Below, piece by piece: positions 31,421 through 41,183 of a stretch of DNA of 64,000 nucleotides (position 1 is the first letter of the stretch; every line of letters begins with the position of its first letter). Below the pieces are notes generated by a model that made no database searches, was not told the DNA's origin, and saw only the letters and a program-made list of their open reading frames with translations. The position numbers and the translations under genes were made by a program. The stretch is from contig CAJNDT010006006.1 in the NCBI GenBank assembly GCA_905221615.1, positions 211,474 to 275,473 of the forward strand, written 5' to 3'. This DNA is from Symbiodinium sp. CCMP2592 (taxonomy: Eukaryota > Sar > Dinophyceae > Suessiales > Symbiodiniaceae).

Positions 31421-32745
31421 GTAGTGCTAAGCAGAGTCAGGAGGCTACGTTTTGCATCACCGGTGATGTTACGGCGGCTCACCGGTTGTTCCTTGTCAGA
31501 GAGGCCGACTGGCCTTTGTTGTGCTGTAAGGTTCGCAGCGACACGCCTGTAGTATGGTACAACAAAGTAGGGACGTTCGGTATTTCGTCATCCGCCTTCC
31601 TCTGGTCTAGACTCTTCGGAATCATTGGCCGCTGCACAGCACGCTTTCTGTTGAACTTGTGGTTCTATCACCTCGTCTTTGTAGATGATGTCCACGCCAA
31701 CTTCGCAGGAAGGGAGAAATTTCATCATTTACTCATGTGGCTAGCGTGCTTCGAGATGTTTGGCACCCCTTTTGCATACAACAAGTTCTGTGGTGGGCTC
31801 ACTTCGGCCTTTGTGGGTTACGCACTTTCTTATCCCGACCAGAGGGTTGGAATTTCGGAGTCGCGGGGCCAATGGCTCTTGAAATGGATCGCTGAGGCGC
31901 GGTCCTCGAAGTTTGTGGTGTCGGTTCGCAAGTTTTCTGAATTCTTAGGTAGACTAGGCTTCGTCGCTCGGCTTTTAGTTTGGCTTAAGGCTCACTTGGC
32001 ACCGCTTTACAGCTGGAGGGCTGCGGTGAACGACAGCTCAGTCGCTCGGATGCCCGACACCGTTATCCTTACTCTTGAGTATCTTGACCTCACGTTCAGG
32101 GACATGACATTCAAGGTTGCCGCGGCCAGGTTAGTCAAGAGAGCAGGCGTGGCCTTCCGCACGGATGCAAAGTGTGCAGACGGGTATGTGGTCCTTGGGG
32201 GCTGGGAATGCTCAGGCACAACCCAGGAGTCCAGGTGGTTCTCACTTCGACTTACTCCTTCAGAGGCCCCTTACCTCTTCGACTCAGAGGGTCATAGTCA
32301 GTGGGCTTCAGCATCGGCTGAACAGTTGGCCACGCTGGCCGCCTTGCACATCTTCGGTCACCTTGAAGCCGGGCCAATTAGGCGCTTGATGACGGTAGAG
32401 GTGTTAGCTCAGACGGATAATAAGTCTAACGAGGGCCTTACCCGCAAGGGCTCGACAACGCGTTGGCCATTACTCATGGTGAACATGCAGCTCACTCATG
32501 TTCTCATGAAGCCCGGGGACGAAAATCAGGAAGCCGATGATTTAACCAACGAAATCTTCGACCGTTTCTCTGAGGAGTTTCGGGTTCCAGTGCAGTACTC
32601 CGAGTTGCCGCTTTCCTTTCTTCACTCGCTTTACGAAGTCAGGCTTGCACAGTTGGGCGCCCGTGAAGCGGAGTCCATCCGTGACACGGTCGGTGGCAGG
32701 CCACGCTTCAAAGGCAAGAGAAAGAGAGAGAAGTCTCCCTGGTGA
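31417..32745 (+). CDS. Reverse transcriptase C-terminal part plus RNase H
   Basis: The frame is open from just after a TAG at 31414. The first catalytic Asp is in ITGDVTAAHR (about 31465) and the polymerase box is FVDDVHANF (about 31680). The connection region has a basic, aromatic character. RNase H-like residues follow in order: Asp in FRTDAKCADG, Glu in SASAEQLATLAALH, Asp in AQTDNKSN and Asp in NQEADDLTN, which is the D-E-D-D set. The last 25 residues are very basic (RPRFKGKRKREKSPW). RT copies the element RNA into DNA, and RNase H removes the RNA strand. The type of YxDD box and the linkage to a tyrosine recombinase place it with DIRS-like RTs rather than copia. No integrase motif follows. 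Confidence 0.75.
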   Translation, partial: WRSAKQSQEATFCITGDVTAAHRLFLVREADWPLLCCKVRSDTPVVWYNKVGTFGISSSAFLWSRLFGIIGRCTARFLLNLWFYHLVFVDDVHANFAGREKFHHLLMWLACFEMFGTPFAYNKFCGGLTSAFVGYALSYPDQRVGISESRGQWLLKWIAEARSSKFVVSVRKFSEFLGRLGFVARLLVWLKAHLAPLYSWRAAVNDSSVARMPDTVILTLEYLDLTFRDMTFKVAAARLVKRAGVAFRTDAKCADGYVVLGGWECSGTTQESRWFSLRLTPSEAPYLFDSEGHSQWASASAEQLATLAALHIFGHLEAGPIRRLMTVEVLAQTDNKSNEGLTRKGSTTRWPLLMVNMQLTHVLMKPGDENQEADDLTNEIFDRFSEEFRVPVQYSELPLSFLHSLYEVRLAQLGAREAESIRDTVGGRPRFKGKRKREKSPW

Positions 32746-33116
32746 CGTGCCGGCCTGCGGAGGAGGGCAAAGGCACACAGGTGCGCCTTCCGACACGTCG
32801 AAGACCGAGATAATTAGATGCCTGCGTGAGCTTGCCGCCGCTCGTTTGGAAAACACTCTGTGGGCGTGTGCTGCGGTTCCTCGCTCTATATATATTGAAG
32901 GAAGCTCTACTATGAGGAATGTATACTCGATTGGAGTCTGCAGGAGCAAGTCGAAGATAAGAGCATTTATACCCCACATAGATATTCGGGGATACCGGAG
33001 GTGCATTTATATTGCCGTTTGTTATATTCACCTTTGCCCAGTATATCTTTTGGGCAATAAAATTTTGGCAAGAAGAACTGAGTTTTGAAAACTTCGCTCA
33101 CAGCACCCTTTCCTAA
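32746..33116. other. 3' flank of the DIRS-like element
   Basis: No supported gene. Open frames on both strands overlap here without motifs. It probably contains the element's 3' untranslated end, but I see no inverted repeat matching the 5' side. Confidence 0.4.
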
Positions 33117-33161
33117 ACAACAGGACGAATAAGGAGAACAGTCGACTATGCAGCTGAAACG

Positions 33162-33749
33162 ATGCTGGTCGTCTTACAGCACGGGAGGGTTCTTGAAGGA
33201 GCCGCCCTGGCACTTTGCCCACTCGGTGTCGTGGTGAAGGAGGTCGGCGCCATACGAGGTCTCGGCGGCAGTTCGGCAATGTTGGCACGTGCCGCATCGT
33301 CTGCTCGTCGCAACGAAGCAGTGAACCTCGTCCTCTCGCCGGTCGACTCGGACACCGCACGCTTTTGGGGCCGTGCTGGCTTCTACCCCTTGCACAGCGG
33401 GTGGCTTGCCTACAACCGTTGCCCCCAGCAAGCTGAGTTGGCCGCGCGGCTTCACCACGAAGCTGACGCCCGCCTTTCGATGGGTTCTGCCTGCAAGCAG
33501 TTTTTCATCTTCATGTGGGTACTCGTTTTGTTAAGGCTTGGGGGGTGCGGCACCTGTGAAGCCACATCGCTCAACAGCAGGCAGCTAAGAAATAGAAATC
33601 TTGCAAAAGACACCATCTTACTCCCGATTACTGAGGAGTTTTATGGTTACACATACGTCAACCCGGGAACCAGATCAGAAACCATCTTAAGCGTAACAAT
33701 ACCCGGGCAGCCCTTTCGGGTGTTCACGCTTGCAACTCAAGGTCTTTAA
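33162..33749 (+). CDS. Possible GNAT-type N-acetyltransferase fragment
   Basis: 195 codons, open upstream to about 33117 in the same frame. Residues 28-90 fit the C-terminal half of a GNAT fold. IRGLGGSSAMLARAASSA resembles motif A (R/Q-x-x-G-x-G/A followed by a helix), which binds the pyrophosphate of acetyl-CoA. NLVLSPVDSDTARFWGRAGF resembles the following strand and the 'FYxRxGF' signature. GNAT enzymes move an acetyl group from acetyl-CoA to an amine. From residue about 108 the sequence changes to a hydrophobic segment (FFIFMWVLVLLRLGGCG) and an unrelated tail, perhaps intron read-through. The N-terminal half of the fold is missing, so this is an exon or a gene relic. It could be chance similarity. 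Confidence 0.35.
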   Translation: MLVVLQHGRVLEGAALALCPLGVVVKEVGAIRGLGGSSAMLARAASSARRNEAVNLVLSPVDSDTARFWGRAGFYPLHSGWLAYNRCPQQAELAARLHHEADARLSMGSACKQFFIFMWVLVLLRLGGCGTCEATSLNSRQLRNRNLAKDTILLPITEEFYGYTYVNPGTRSETILSVTIPGQPFRVFTLATQGL

Positions 33750-36700
33750 CGTGGGCTGGGTGGGGCTTCGAAGACCACCCTGAAGCCTAAAGACGAAGCT
33801 TTGATGGGCCCTAAAGACGTTTAGCCCAAAGAACTTTTGACCATAGACCCGACAGAACCTTAAACTCCAAATCTCAAGACTGAAACCCTACATAACCCGA
33901 AACCCTACACAAGCCTAAACCCGAATGCACCTTAAACCCCTAAACAACCCCAGGCTCAAAACCCTACACTTGAAACCCCGAAACCCTTAACCCTTACAGA
34001 ACTCTCAGCCCCTAAAGAATCCTAAACCCCGAGCCCCAAACCCCCCAGAACCTTAAACAACCCCCAACCCCAACAAAAATACAAAAAGACCCGAAGACCT
34101 AAGCAGGAGTGGAGCACCTGGAGCGAGGACGGAGGGGTTGGAAGGAAGTTTGTCGACGCATTTTTTTGTCGGTCTACGGGCTTCCTTTAACAAGATGCTC
34201 AGTAATATCCTTTTCGATATTTGCTCCTGGATGTTCGTAGTACAGTATAACTAACCCAGAGAAGTACATATTTTCCAGTGGGTTACTGAACAGCGTAGTT
34301 TAGAGTTTTTCTTCAAGGTTTCCGATAAAGTGTTCTGTCGGGTTTAGGTGTTCTGCAGGGTCTGTGTGTTAGGATTTTGGGTTTGGGCTTTTCAGGGTTT
34401 CAGTGAGGTTACGGCTCAGGGATACTATGGCTAGGAACCCTTATGCAGCACTTATCGCAAATCCACGACAGCGAAAATTCTGAGCCATAAAAGCTCTATA
34501 TATAGAGTAACCAATGCACTGTCAAAACAAGGATATTGACTCACCTAAAGGCCCAATCACACTGCCCGAATAAGGTTATGTGGTAGTACATTGGTTTGTA
34601 TTCAAAAACCTTCACGATTCAGCCTTCTGATAAAACGTTTAACATAAGTTTCAAGCCTTAGGGATATAACATTAAATAAAGGGACAGATCCTCTCTTGGC
34701 TTCTCGAGCCAAACGCCCCAAGCTGAGAAAAATAAACCCTAAACCCTAACCCTCCACTCTTAAACCCACCAAAACAGATGTTAGAAAGAAAGCAGCACTG
34801 CAGGAACAACTTCTCCGCCGACTCCTGCGCTTCAACATCGATGCCTCCGGGTTCCCTGCCGGGTTGCTCTTACGGCGTTCGGTGTCTTTCAAAAGGGCTA
34901 TATAGCTATACTGCATTTAGACACCTGCAAAAGTTTTACTTTAGCTGTTTGCTAGGGTTTATAGTAACCAAACTTAAAGAAGGTTTCTAAGTACCCTTAA
35001 GCCTAGTTTTGCTAGGATTATTTTGGGTTTGGGGATTAGGGTTTCAGGAAAAGGGTGTTATGGTGCTGTCAGTTTGAACCTGACAAGAACGATTGCAGAA
35101 GATTTCGAAAGCATGTCGTGGTTTAGGATTCGGATTAGGAGTGGGGCTTGGAAGTCTTATGATGTCTTGGTGTTCGGTGAGAGTTTAGGGGCGAAGGGCC
35201 CTTTACAGACGTTCATAAACAAAACAGATCAAAATAGGTAGATCGATTCATGCGTCTTTGGTGTCGATGTGATGGAGCCTGAGGAGTAGCCTTACTAATG
35301 TGTTCAGGTAACCAAAGCATGAAGCCCTCGTCAGTGAACCGGGTGCCTCGTTCAATGAAGCTTCAGTTTGCCTTGTCTCCTGTTGTGGAGGAGCGCACTA
35401 GACCGGAATCCCTTTACCCTAAACATCACCGGAGTTCTTTGAAAAAGAAGTGTCCACGGTAGGTAACAACATAGTTTCAAATTCCCCCGACTTTGAGCCC
35501 ATATCAACTTAAAGCCCTTAGCCAACGCTGAAAACCCTGCGTTAGAAACTCGTATTAACCTCGTCCACCACCTGATGCTCTGGAGCCGGAGTTCTCAACT
35601 CCAACACCTTCCCGGAGTTCTCAACTCTAACACCTTCCAACACAAAAATCAATGGTGCAAAGAGCTGAGAATCTTGAAAAACGTCTTCCGTGTATACGTT
35701 GTAGCACTTTCTGGGGAAGTGTAGCAAAATGGCGAAATGAAGCCCATGGTCGCCACAGGCAGATAAGATAAACCCTGATTAAAGCGCCCAAAACCCCTAA
35801 ACCGCTAAACCCTAAGCCACAAACCCCCGAACCCCTAAACTCGAAAGCCCCAAACCAAGAAAAAAAAAAACAGCCCTAAACCCCAAAAACCCCAAAGCCC
35901 CAGACCCCTACCCAACAATCACCCTCACGGCAGCCCTCATACAAAACCCTATAGACCCTTTACAGGAACCCTAAACCGGAGGAACCCCAAAGCGGTCTTG
36001 ATCGATCTCCTGCTGGAAGCCGAAACGGAACGAGCCAACAGGCTAGGTTCTTTTGCCCTTTTTGATGAAACATCCGGAAAAATAATACTGGGGAACCTGG
36101 ATTATTCGGCAAGGGTTCCGTCGAGGGTTCTCAAACGGGGGGTCTGAGGGTTCCGTAACATGGATAATGCAGGTTCTGAGTCATTAGTCAAGGGTTCCAC
36201 TCAGGGTTCTTCAAAAGGGTTCTATGCAAGGACCTGAACAAGCACCATTCTTTAGGATTCAGCACGCCTACTTAATACACCAACCTCCTTTCCTAGTCAT
36301 GTAGGCCACCGTATGAGACTGGAACTGCACCTACAGCCCAAGAGGAGCACCCAAACACAGGCCACTAAAACCTACGGACGTGTAGCCTTGGCAGGGATAT
36401 TGCCGAAGAGGCTTTTGCCTAGGTGGTTTGCTGGCTCCCGGGATTTTCTTGACTTGTAGGTCTGGCGGGCATTGTGATGAAGATCTGTTGGCGGTTAGGG
36501 ATGTCCAACAGTGCATGTGCTTTTGCCGCATAAGGGGAGTAAAGCTACGGAGAGAGGTAATGTTCTTCGTGAGACTTCTCGAGTGTTCGAACAACTTCAA
36601 AATCTCCCGCCTCAAACCCATCTCATGGTTGCAGAGTGATTGTTTTGGAAGTGGGTTCGGGACCCAGTCGAAGGGAAATGTTTGAGGCTGATCAGATTAC

Positions 36701-36941
36701 GTCTTTGGTCTGCTCAACCATGTTCAGCTTCTGGGGTTTGGTTGTTGGCGGAACTTCGCGTGACACAGGGGCCGTGCAAATTGCCCATTTTGTTTTGTTG
36801 GCTCCTTATTGTAATCAAAACTTGATATACCCCAAAACCCTATTCCAATTGTTAAGGCCCTTGCATTAAGTCATCAATGCACTGGCAAAGTCAAGTGCCG
36901 CACTTGCAAGCCGTACTTGCAAGAACCCATGAAGCTTCACG
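33750..36941. other. Gene-poor stretch
   Basis: CCCTAAA-derived words at 33870-34080, 34735-34765 and 35775-35960. A worn family C MITE lies at about 36800-36861 (ggctccttattgtaatc...ataccccaaaaccctattccaattgttaaggccc). Small frames at 34778-35241 and 36428-36870 have no motifs. No supported gene. Confidence 0.5.
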
Positions 36942-37130
36942 TAGTAGCTGAGTGAGCACACTTTACACTTTTTGGGATAATGTGCTCTCTTATAGAACTG
37001 AAACTTTACACTTTTTGGGATAATGTGATCTCTTGTAGAACTGAAACTTTACACTTTTTGGGATAATGTGATCTCTTATATTGAGCTGAAAGTATACACT
37101 TTTTGGGGGGCTTATCAACTCAGCAGCTAG
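36942..37130. mobile_element. MITE family I copy 1 with internal tandem amplification
   Basis: Ends tagtagctgagtgagcaca and ttatcaactcagcagcta are inverted. Inside, a 43-bp unit starting tttacactttttgggataat begins at 36962, 37005 and 37048, with a diverged fourth copy at about 37091. The copy at 62381-62480 has only one to two units, so the array grew within this element. Confidence 0.8.
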
Positions 37131-37171
37131 GTTCATGCAGGCTTTCGGGCTTTCCGTCCTGGCCTTTTAAT

Positions 37172-37312
37172 GTAGGAGCCTGATTAAGAAACCTTGGGCC
37201 TTATTAGGGTTCCTTAGGGTTTAGGGTTTACGGTTTAGGGTTTAGGGTTTAGGGTTTCGGGTTGAATCCTATTTTGGTGTTATATGCCCAGGTTTCTGAA
37301 TCAGGTTCCTAC
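37172..37312. mobile_element. MITE family H copy 2 enclosing TTTAGGG repeats
   Basis: Left GTAGGAGCCTGATTAAGAAA and right TTTCTGAATCAGGTTCCTAC are inverted with two mismatches. The interior (37200-37262) holds about seven TTTAGGG-like units. The copy at 23437-23543 has the same ends but no telomere repeats. Confidence 0.8.
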
Positions 37313-37736
37313 GTTACCACCTAGATGCCATCAAGGATCTGAAGAATAGAACCTCTAAACAAGGCCTGTCTTAGACGATCTATCAACAGGATATCTTGAT
37401 GGCTAGTTGATCCTGTAAGGGGCCCGAGCAGCAGCTCTGTTTCATGCACGTCTGGAGTGTTTCTCATGAATCCATGCTAGGGCTTTGCGTTTGGATTCAA
37501 GCTGGTAGTTCGCTTTCCCGTGCTGGTGGCTTGAACTCTCCATTTAACATACCGGCTTGACGCTTTCAAGCTTTCAGTGTCATGCAGTAGTGTTCACAGC
37601 ACAAGCGGCTGTTGCCTCGGTCATAAATCGCAGGCAACAGGACTGCGCCGTGTTTGTCGCTTCATTCTCAGCTTACGGTTGCCCTAAACCCTAAGCCCTG
37701 CACCCTGAACTCTAAACTCTACAACTAGGACCCAGA
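37313..37736. other. No gene seen
   Basis: About 420 bp with no supported coding frame or terminal repeat. Confidence 0.4.
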
Positions 37737-37835
37737 GTAGGCCCTTATTCCCTTTTTTAGGGTTCAGGTTCCATTAGAATCCCCTTGAAACCAAGAAGGG
37801 CACCCTTTTTCTTCCTAGGTTACTCTTAGGTCTAG
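37737..37835. mobile_element. Short repeat family F2
   Basis: Colinear with 6676-6784 (cccttattcccttttttagggttcaggttcc, accaagaagggcacccttttt, cttcctaggttactctta). Non-coding. Confidence 0.7.
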
Positions 37836-37865
37836 ACAATTGTGGTGCTTATTCTATCGTATTTA

Positions 37866-37975
37866 GATTCCTGAGTGGTACCCTGGTGCCCTTGTCAGTT
37901 TACGGTCCCCGTATTAACTAAAACCAAATAGTAAGAAAAGTGGTACCCCAACTATAAAGGGGCTACTCAGGATGC
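37866..37975. mobile_element. MITE family F5
   Basis: Left gattcctgagtggtaccctgg and right aaaggggctactcaggatg are imperfect inverted ends. Same family as 9899-10004 and 21834-21930. Confidence 0.65.
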
Positions 37976-38016
37976 TAGTGGTTCTAGCTTAGAAGACAAG
38001 CCCAATATTATTGCTA

Positions 38017-38095
38017 TGATTATGACTATGATTTCTATAATATGATTATGGTTACTATTATGATTATGATTACGGTTATGATTATGAATTATGAA
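38017..38095. repeat. ATTATG/ACTATG-type microsatellite
   Basis: Imperfect hexanucleotide repeats (atgattatgactatgatt, attatgattatgattacgg). Confidence 0.85.
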
Positions 38096-38581
38096 TACTA
38101 CTATTCCTAAACCCTAAAACCCTAGCCCTAAACCCCAAAAAGCTTTCACACATGCAGGCAGCGATGCACGCCGAAGAGACTCCAATTCTTCGGCCCGCAT
38201 GCCCTGCTAGGGTTTTAGGGTTTTGGGTTTTCGGGTTCAGGTTTTCGGGTTTTAGAGGTGTTTAGGTTTTTGAGATTACGGTTTAGATTCTGAGTTTTAG
38301 GGGGTTATATAGTCTTTTGGGTGCGTAAAGTTTAGGGTTGTGAGGTTTGGGTTGCAGTGTTCTGACAATTTGGGGTTTAAGGTTTAGAGTTGTCGGGTTT
38401 TGGCGCTTCGGGTTGGTCTGGGGGTTAGGTTGAAGGTGTTGGGCTTTGAGGGTTGTTCTGGGTTCCTCGAATGAAGGCCTCCATCTCGTTTTAGGATGTC
38501 GGAGATTAGGTGATTAGGGTTTATCCATAGGAGTCCATGCAAGGTCTTAGAAGGGTTTTGCGGGGTTTGAAAGCAAGATAG

Positions 38582-38989
38582 AATAATAGAAGATACGAGC
38601 GCGCTGCAGAATCCGGGATCGCAGACATAAAGTATCCCAATCATGCATTCGTCGAGGCATTCGGAGACGACCCGGTGACGGGGAACGTTGCTTCCTTCCA
38701 CATTGCCAGCGTGCTGGGTGCCAGAGTACTCGCGGTACCAACCAAGCAGATGATGGAGACGTGACAGGACATGGTAATGATCCACCCACAGATGCCCGCG
38801 GCTGTGGCAATGACTCGTACACTTGCATACTGGTGGCACGTGCTCAGAGAATGCGTGGGGCTACACGGCAGAGGAGTAAGTGAGACTCAGCTGCGGAACA
38901 TACCGGAGAGCATGTGTGAGCCGCAGCCACACAGTTTCTTTACGGCTGTTCTGCAATTGTCACTATTGGCGTTGCAGTGTAGGTTTTAA
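38582..38989 (+). pseudogene. Coding relic of unknown function with one in-frame TGA
   Basis: A single frame is open from 38582 to 38989 except for TGA at 38762-38764. Before the stop it reads GIADIKYPNHAFVEAFGDDP then NVASFHIASVLGARVLAVPT. After it come HPQMPAAVAMTRTLAYWWHV and further protein-like sequence. Both halves have ordinary globular composition, unlike the repeat DNA around them. No ATG lies near the 5' end, so it is an exon or a truncated gene. The TGA may be a decay mutation. No family recognised. Confidence 0.4.
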
Positions 38990-39204
38990 GGTACTTCCAA
39001 ACCCCAAGAATAAGCAAGAAGCCAAACCCTCGAACGAAAGCACCATTTCCTGTAGGGCTACCATGGGCTGCTCAGGCTGCCAAAGCCGCATAGGATTTGC
39101 CAAACCCTGAACACGTTGCAACGACTACAATATGGGTTACGATCGGCATTGGGATAGACTAGGGGAAGATCCAGAAAGTGGATCCCTTAACGGGGGTCCT
39201 ATAG

Positions 39205-39206
39205 AT

Positions 39207-39272
<66 letters not shown>
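39205..39272. repeat. (TAC)n trinucleotide microsatellite
   Basis: About 22 uninterrupted copies of TAC. It follows a truncated family A MITE (39170-39200, gatccagaaagtggatcccttaacgggggtcctata), apparently expanding inside it. It reads as poly-Tyr on the plus strand and poly-Val on the minus strand in open frames that are not genes. Confidence 0.9.
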
Positions 39273-39276
<4 letters not shown>

Positions 39277-39394
39277 CAAAAGAGCGAACTAAAGGCCTGG
39301 CTTGCGTTGGCGCCACGGTGCTTGGCACCTTCGTCACCGTCGGCGCCATCTTCGCGATCGGCCTCTGAGCAAGTGCTCCGAAGGGGGGGGCGTT

Positions 39395-39560
39395 TAGGGT
39401 TCCTTTCAAGGAGTCTATAAGGGCTACTGTACATCAAGGGTTTAGGGCCTTTAGAGTTCCTTTAAAGGAGTCTATGAGGGCTACTGTATATCAAGGGTTT
39501 AGGGTTTAGGGCCTTTCGGGTTTAGGGTCCCTCTGAAGGGGTCTATTAGGGGTTACTGTA
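39395..39560. repeat. Tandem repeat of about 68 bp, 2.5 copies
   Basis: Unit: tttagggttcctttcaaggagtctataagggctactgtacatcaaggg. The third copy is diverged (ggtccctctgaaggggtctattaggggttactgtaaggg). It contains TTTAGGG words. Confidence 0.75.
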
Positions 39561-39584
39561 AGGGTTCCCATAATGGTGATTATA

Positions 39585-39690
39585 GGGCTTAAGGGGTTTA
39601 GGGTTTGGAGGTTTTGGTTTTTCAGGGGTTTAGGGGTTTCGGGTTTTAGGGTTTAGGGGGTTTAGGGTTTAGGGCTTAGGGCGAGCCAGT
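39585..39690. repeat. TTTAGGG-like tract
   Basis: ggggtttagggtttgg...ggtttaggggtttcgggttttagggtttagggggtttagggtttaggg: degenerate telomere-type units. Confidence 0.8.
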
Positions 39691-39840
39691 GCTCCTACTT
39701 GGAGGGTGGAGGGACTGAGCAAGGTTTGGGGCCTTTAGGGTGCACTATTAAGGGTTTCGGGGGTAGGGTCTTGAATAGGCTCCTACAGGGGTCTAGGGTT
39801 TGGGGGGGATCCACGATGGGGTTACTTTTGAAGGTGCTCC

Positions 39841-39976
39841 TACTTGAAGGGTTGGGAGACTCCAGCAAGTAGGTACTAAGTAGACTTACAAACACCCTGA
39901 CTGGGATGTGAATTGGGGTTGTGAGGCTTGTAAGTCTACAAAATAGCTAATAAATAAGTCTTTCGACTCCCGAGTA
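39841..39976. mobile_element. MITE family B copy 7 (diverged)
   Basis: Left TACTTGAAGGGTTGGGAGAC, right TCTTTCGACTCCCGAGTA. Interior gtactaagtagacttacaaac...gtaagtctac is inverted. Older than the copies at 5093 and 6863. A left-end remnant of another copy is at 39698-39720. Confidence 0.7.
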
Positions 39977-41099
39977 GGGGGTGTTAGGGGGCCTATTACA
40001 AGGATTTTGGGTTTAGCCTGCTTTGTGGTTTCAAGGCTTGCGGTTCGATAAAGTCAGTTTTGGATTTAGGTTTCAGGGCTCGGGGTTCCATAAGGTCATT
40101 GCAGGGTTTGGAGCTACGCTTTAGCCCCCTGGCAGAACTCCACGCAGCCATACGAAACTGCGAAACCGTAACCCTATCCTAGCTCCAAGCACTCACAGTT
40201 TAGCAGTAAGTCGTTGCTTATCGACTGATCGGAATTCGAGCATTTGCTCAACGTTCGTGACGCGGCCTGGCGTAAGCCATCCGTCTTTGCATGACAACGT
40301 TATTGTCAGGATTAAGGTCTCTTGTACTTGTGTGACCATGATAACGTAGGTGTTTTTTTCTTAGACAGATTGTTACATGCCTGCCTACCTACCTGCTTAG
40401 CTACCTGAATACCTACCTACCTACCTACCTCCCTGTATGCACGCAATATTATTACATGATATAGACATAAATATGAACAGCTGTGTGTGTGTGCGAAAAC
40501 GCGCATGCAAAGGTGATGCGTACATATGCGCGCCTATAAGATGCAGTAAACATGAGGCTTCACGATGGTTTCCGGGCATCCCAAGTAAGGCAGGAATCGC
40601 GCTGATGCTGAGCTGCAGGGTCCTTGCCTTCGCGTGAACCGCTGGAACCGGCCATAGGCGTTCTCAGAGAGTACACAGACACAAGCAAAACTTGGCCAGC
40701 GAGTTGTTGAGAGGGGCCACATGCGCGTTGCAACGGGAAGGTGCTTAAAAGTGGTCGTTGAAGGTTTCGGTGCTTAGATTCATGAGTCGCACCGGTGCGG
40801 TGTTTAACGGTTCCTACGGTGTCTTGATTCCTTGACTTGTGAGTTGCAAAAGGTTGTCGTCAAAGATATCTCAAAAGGAGTTGTTCACAACGCGGTTTGT
40901 GATTTGTAAGGTTCGGTGCCCAGACCCCTCACTTGTAAGAGCCTGTTGCTTGAAATGCAAAGGTCTGGTGATTTGGCATGTTAGTTTCAAGGTTCGGTGT
41001 CCAGTGTATGTGCCGCCGTCCCAGTCGGTTCAAACTCGAGCTGTTCTTACGAACACTGGAGTCTTTTGTCGCACCATGCAATGCACATGCAGCACCCAC
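39977..41099. other. Gene-poor stretch with a CTAC microsatellite
   Basis: An imperfect tacc/ctac repeat lies at 40383-40432. No supported gene. Confidence 0.5.
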
Positions 41100-41183
41100 G
41101 GAATGCACATTTGCACTTACGGAATGCACGTCCGTATCCTTGGAATGCACATCCGCACGCATGGAATGCACATCCGCATCAAC
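41100..41183. repeat. 21-bp tandem repeat, four copies
   Basis: Unit GGAATGCACATCCGCACGCA with variants, starting at 41100, 41121, 41142 and 41163. Each contains a Tsp-like tgcac core. 21 bp keeps the frame open, so frames here are repeat translations. Confidence 0.85.

Larger units (their letters stand above)
25059..32745 (+). mobile_element. DIRS-like tyrosine-recombinase retroelement, degraded
   Basis: Seen: a colinear run of coding segments on the plus strand with tyrosine recombinase motifs (25.7-27.1 kb), a Lys/Gly-rich Gag with a Cys/His cluster (27.4-28.7), a PPC-motif methyltransferase-like domain (28.7-29.5), a double-stranded beta-helix oxygenase-like domain (30.0-30.5), and RT plus RNase H (30.8-32.7). 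Known: tyrosine recombinase together with an RT/RNase H defines the DIRS order, and canonical DIRS1 elements run gag-RT-RH-MT with the recombinase last. Here the recombinase comes first, so the arrangement is unusual or this is the junction of two copies. At least five frame changes show the copy is dead or depends on recoding. I could not identify split direct or inverted terminal repeats. Confidence 0.75.

Noticed and set aside
39132..39437. Frames with poly-Tyr (plus) and poly-Val (minus)
   Set aside because: They come from the (TAC)n microsatellite within a MITE remnant.
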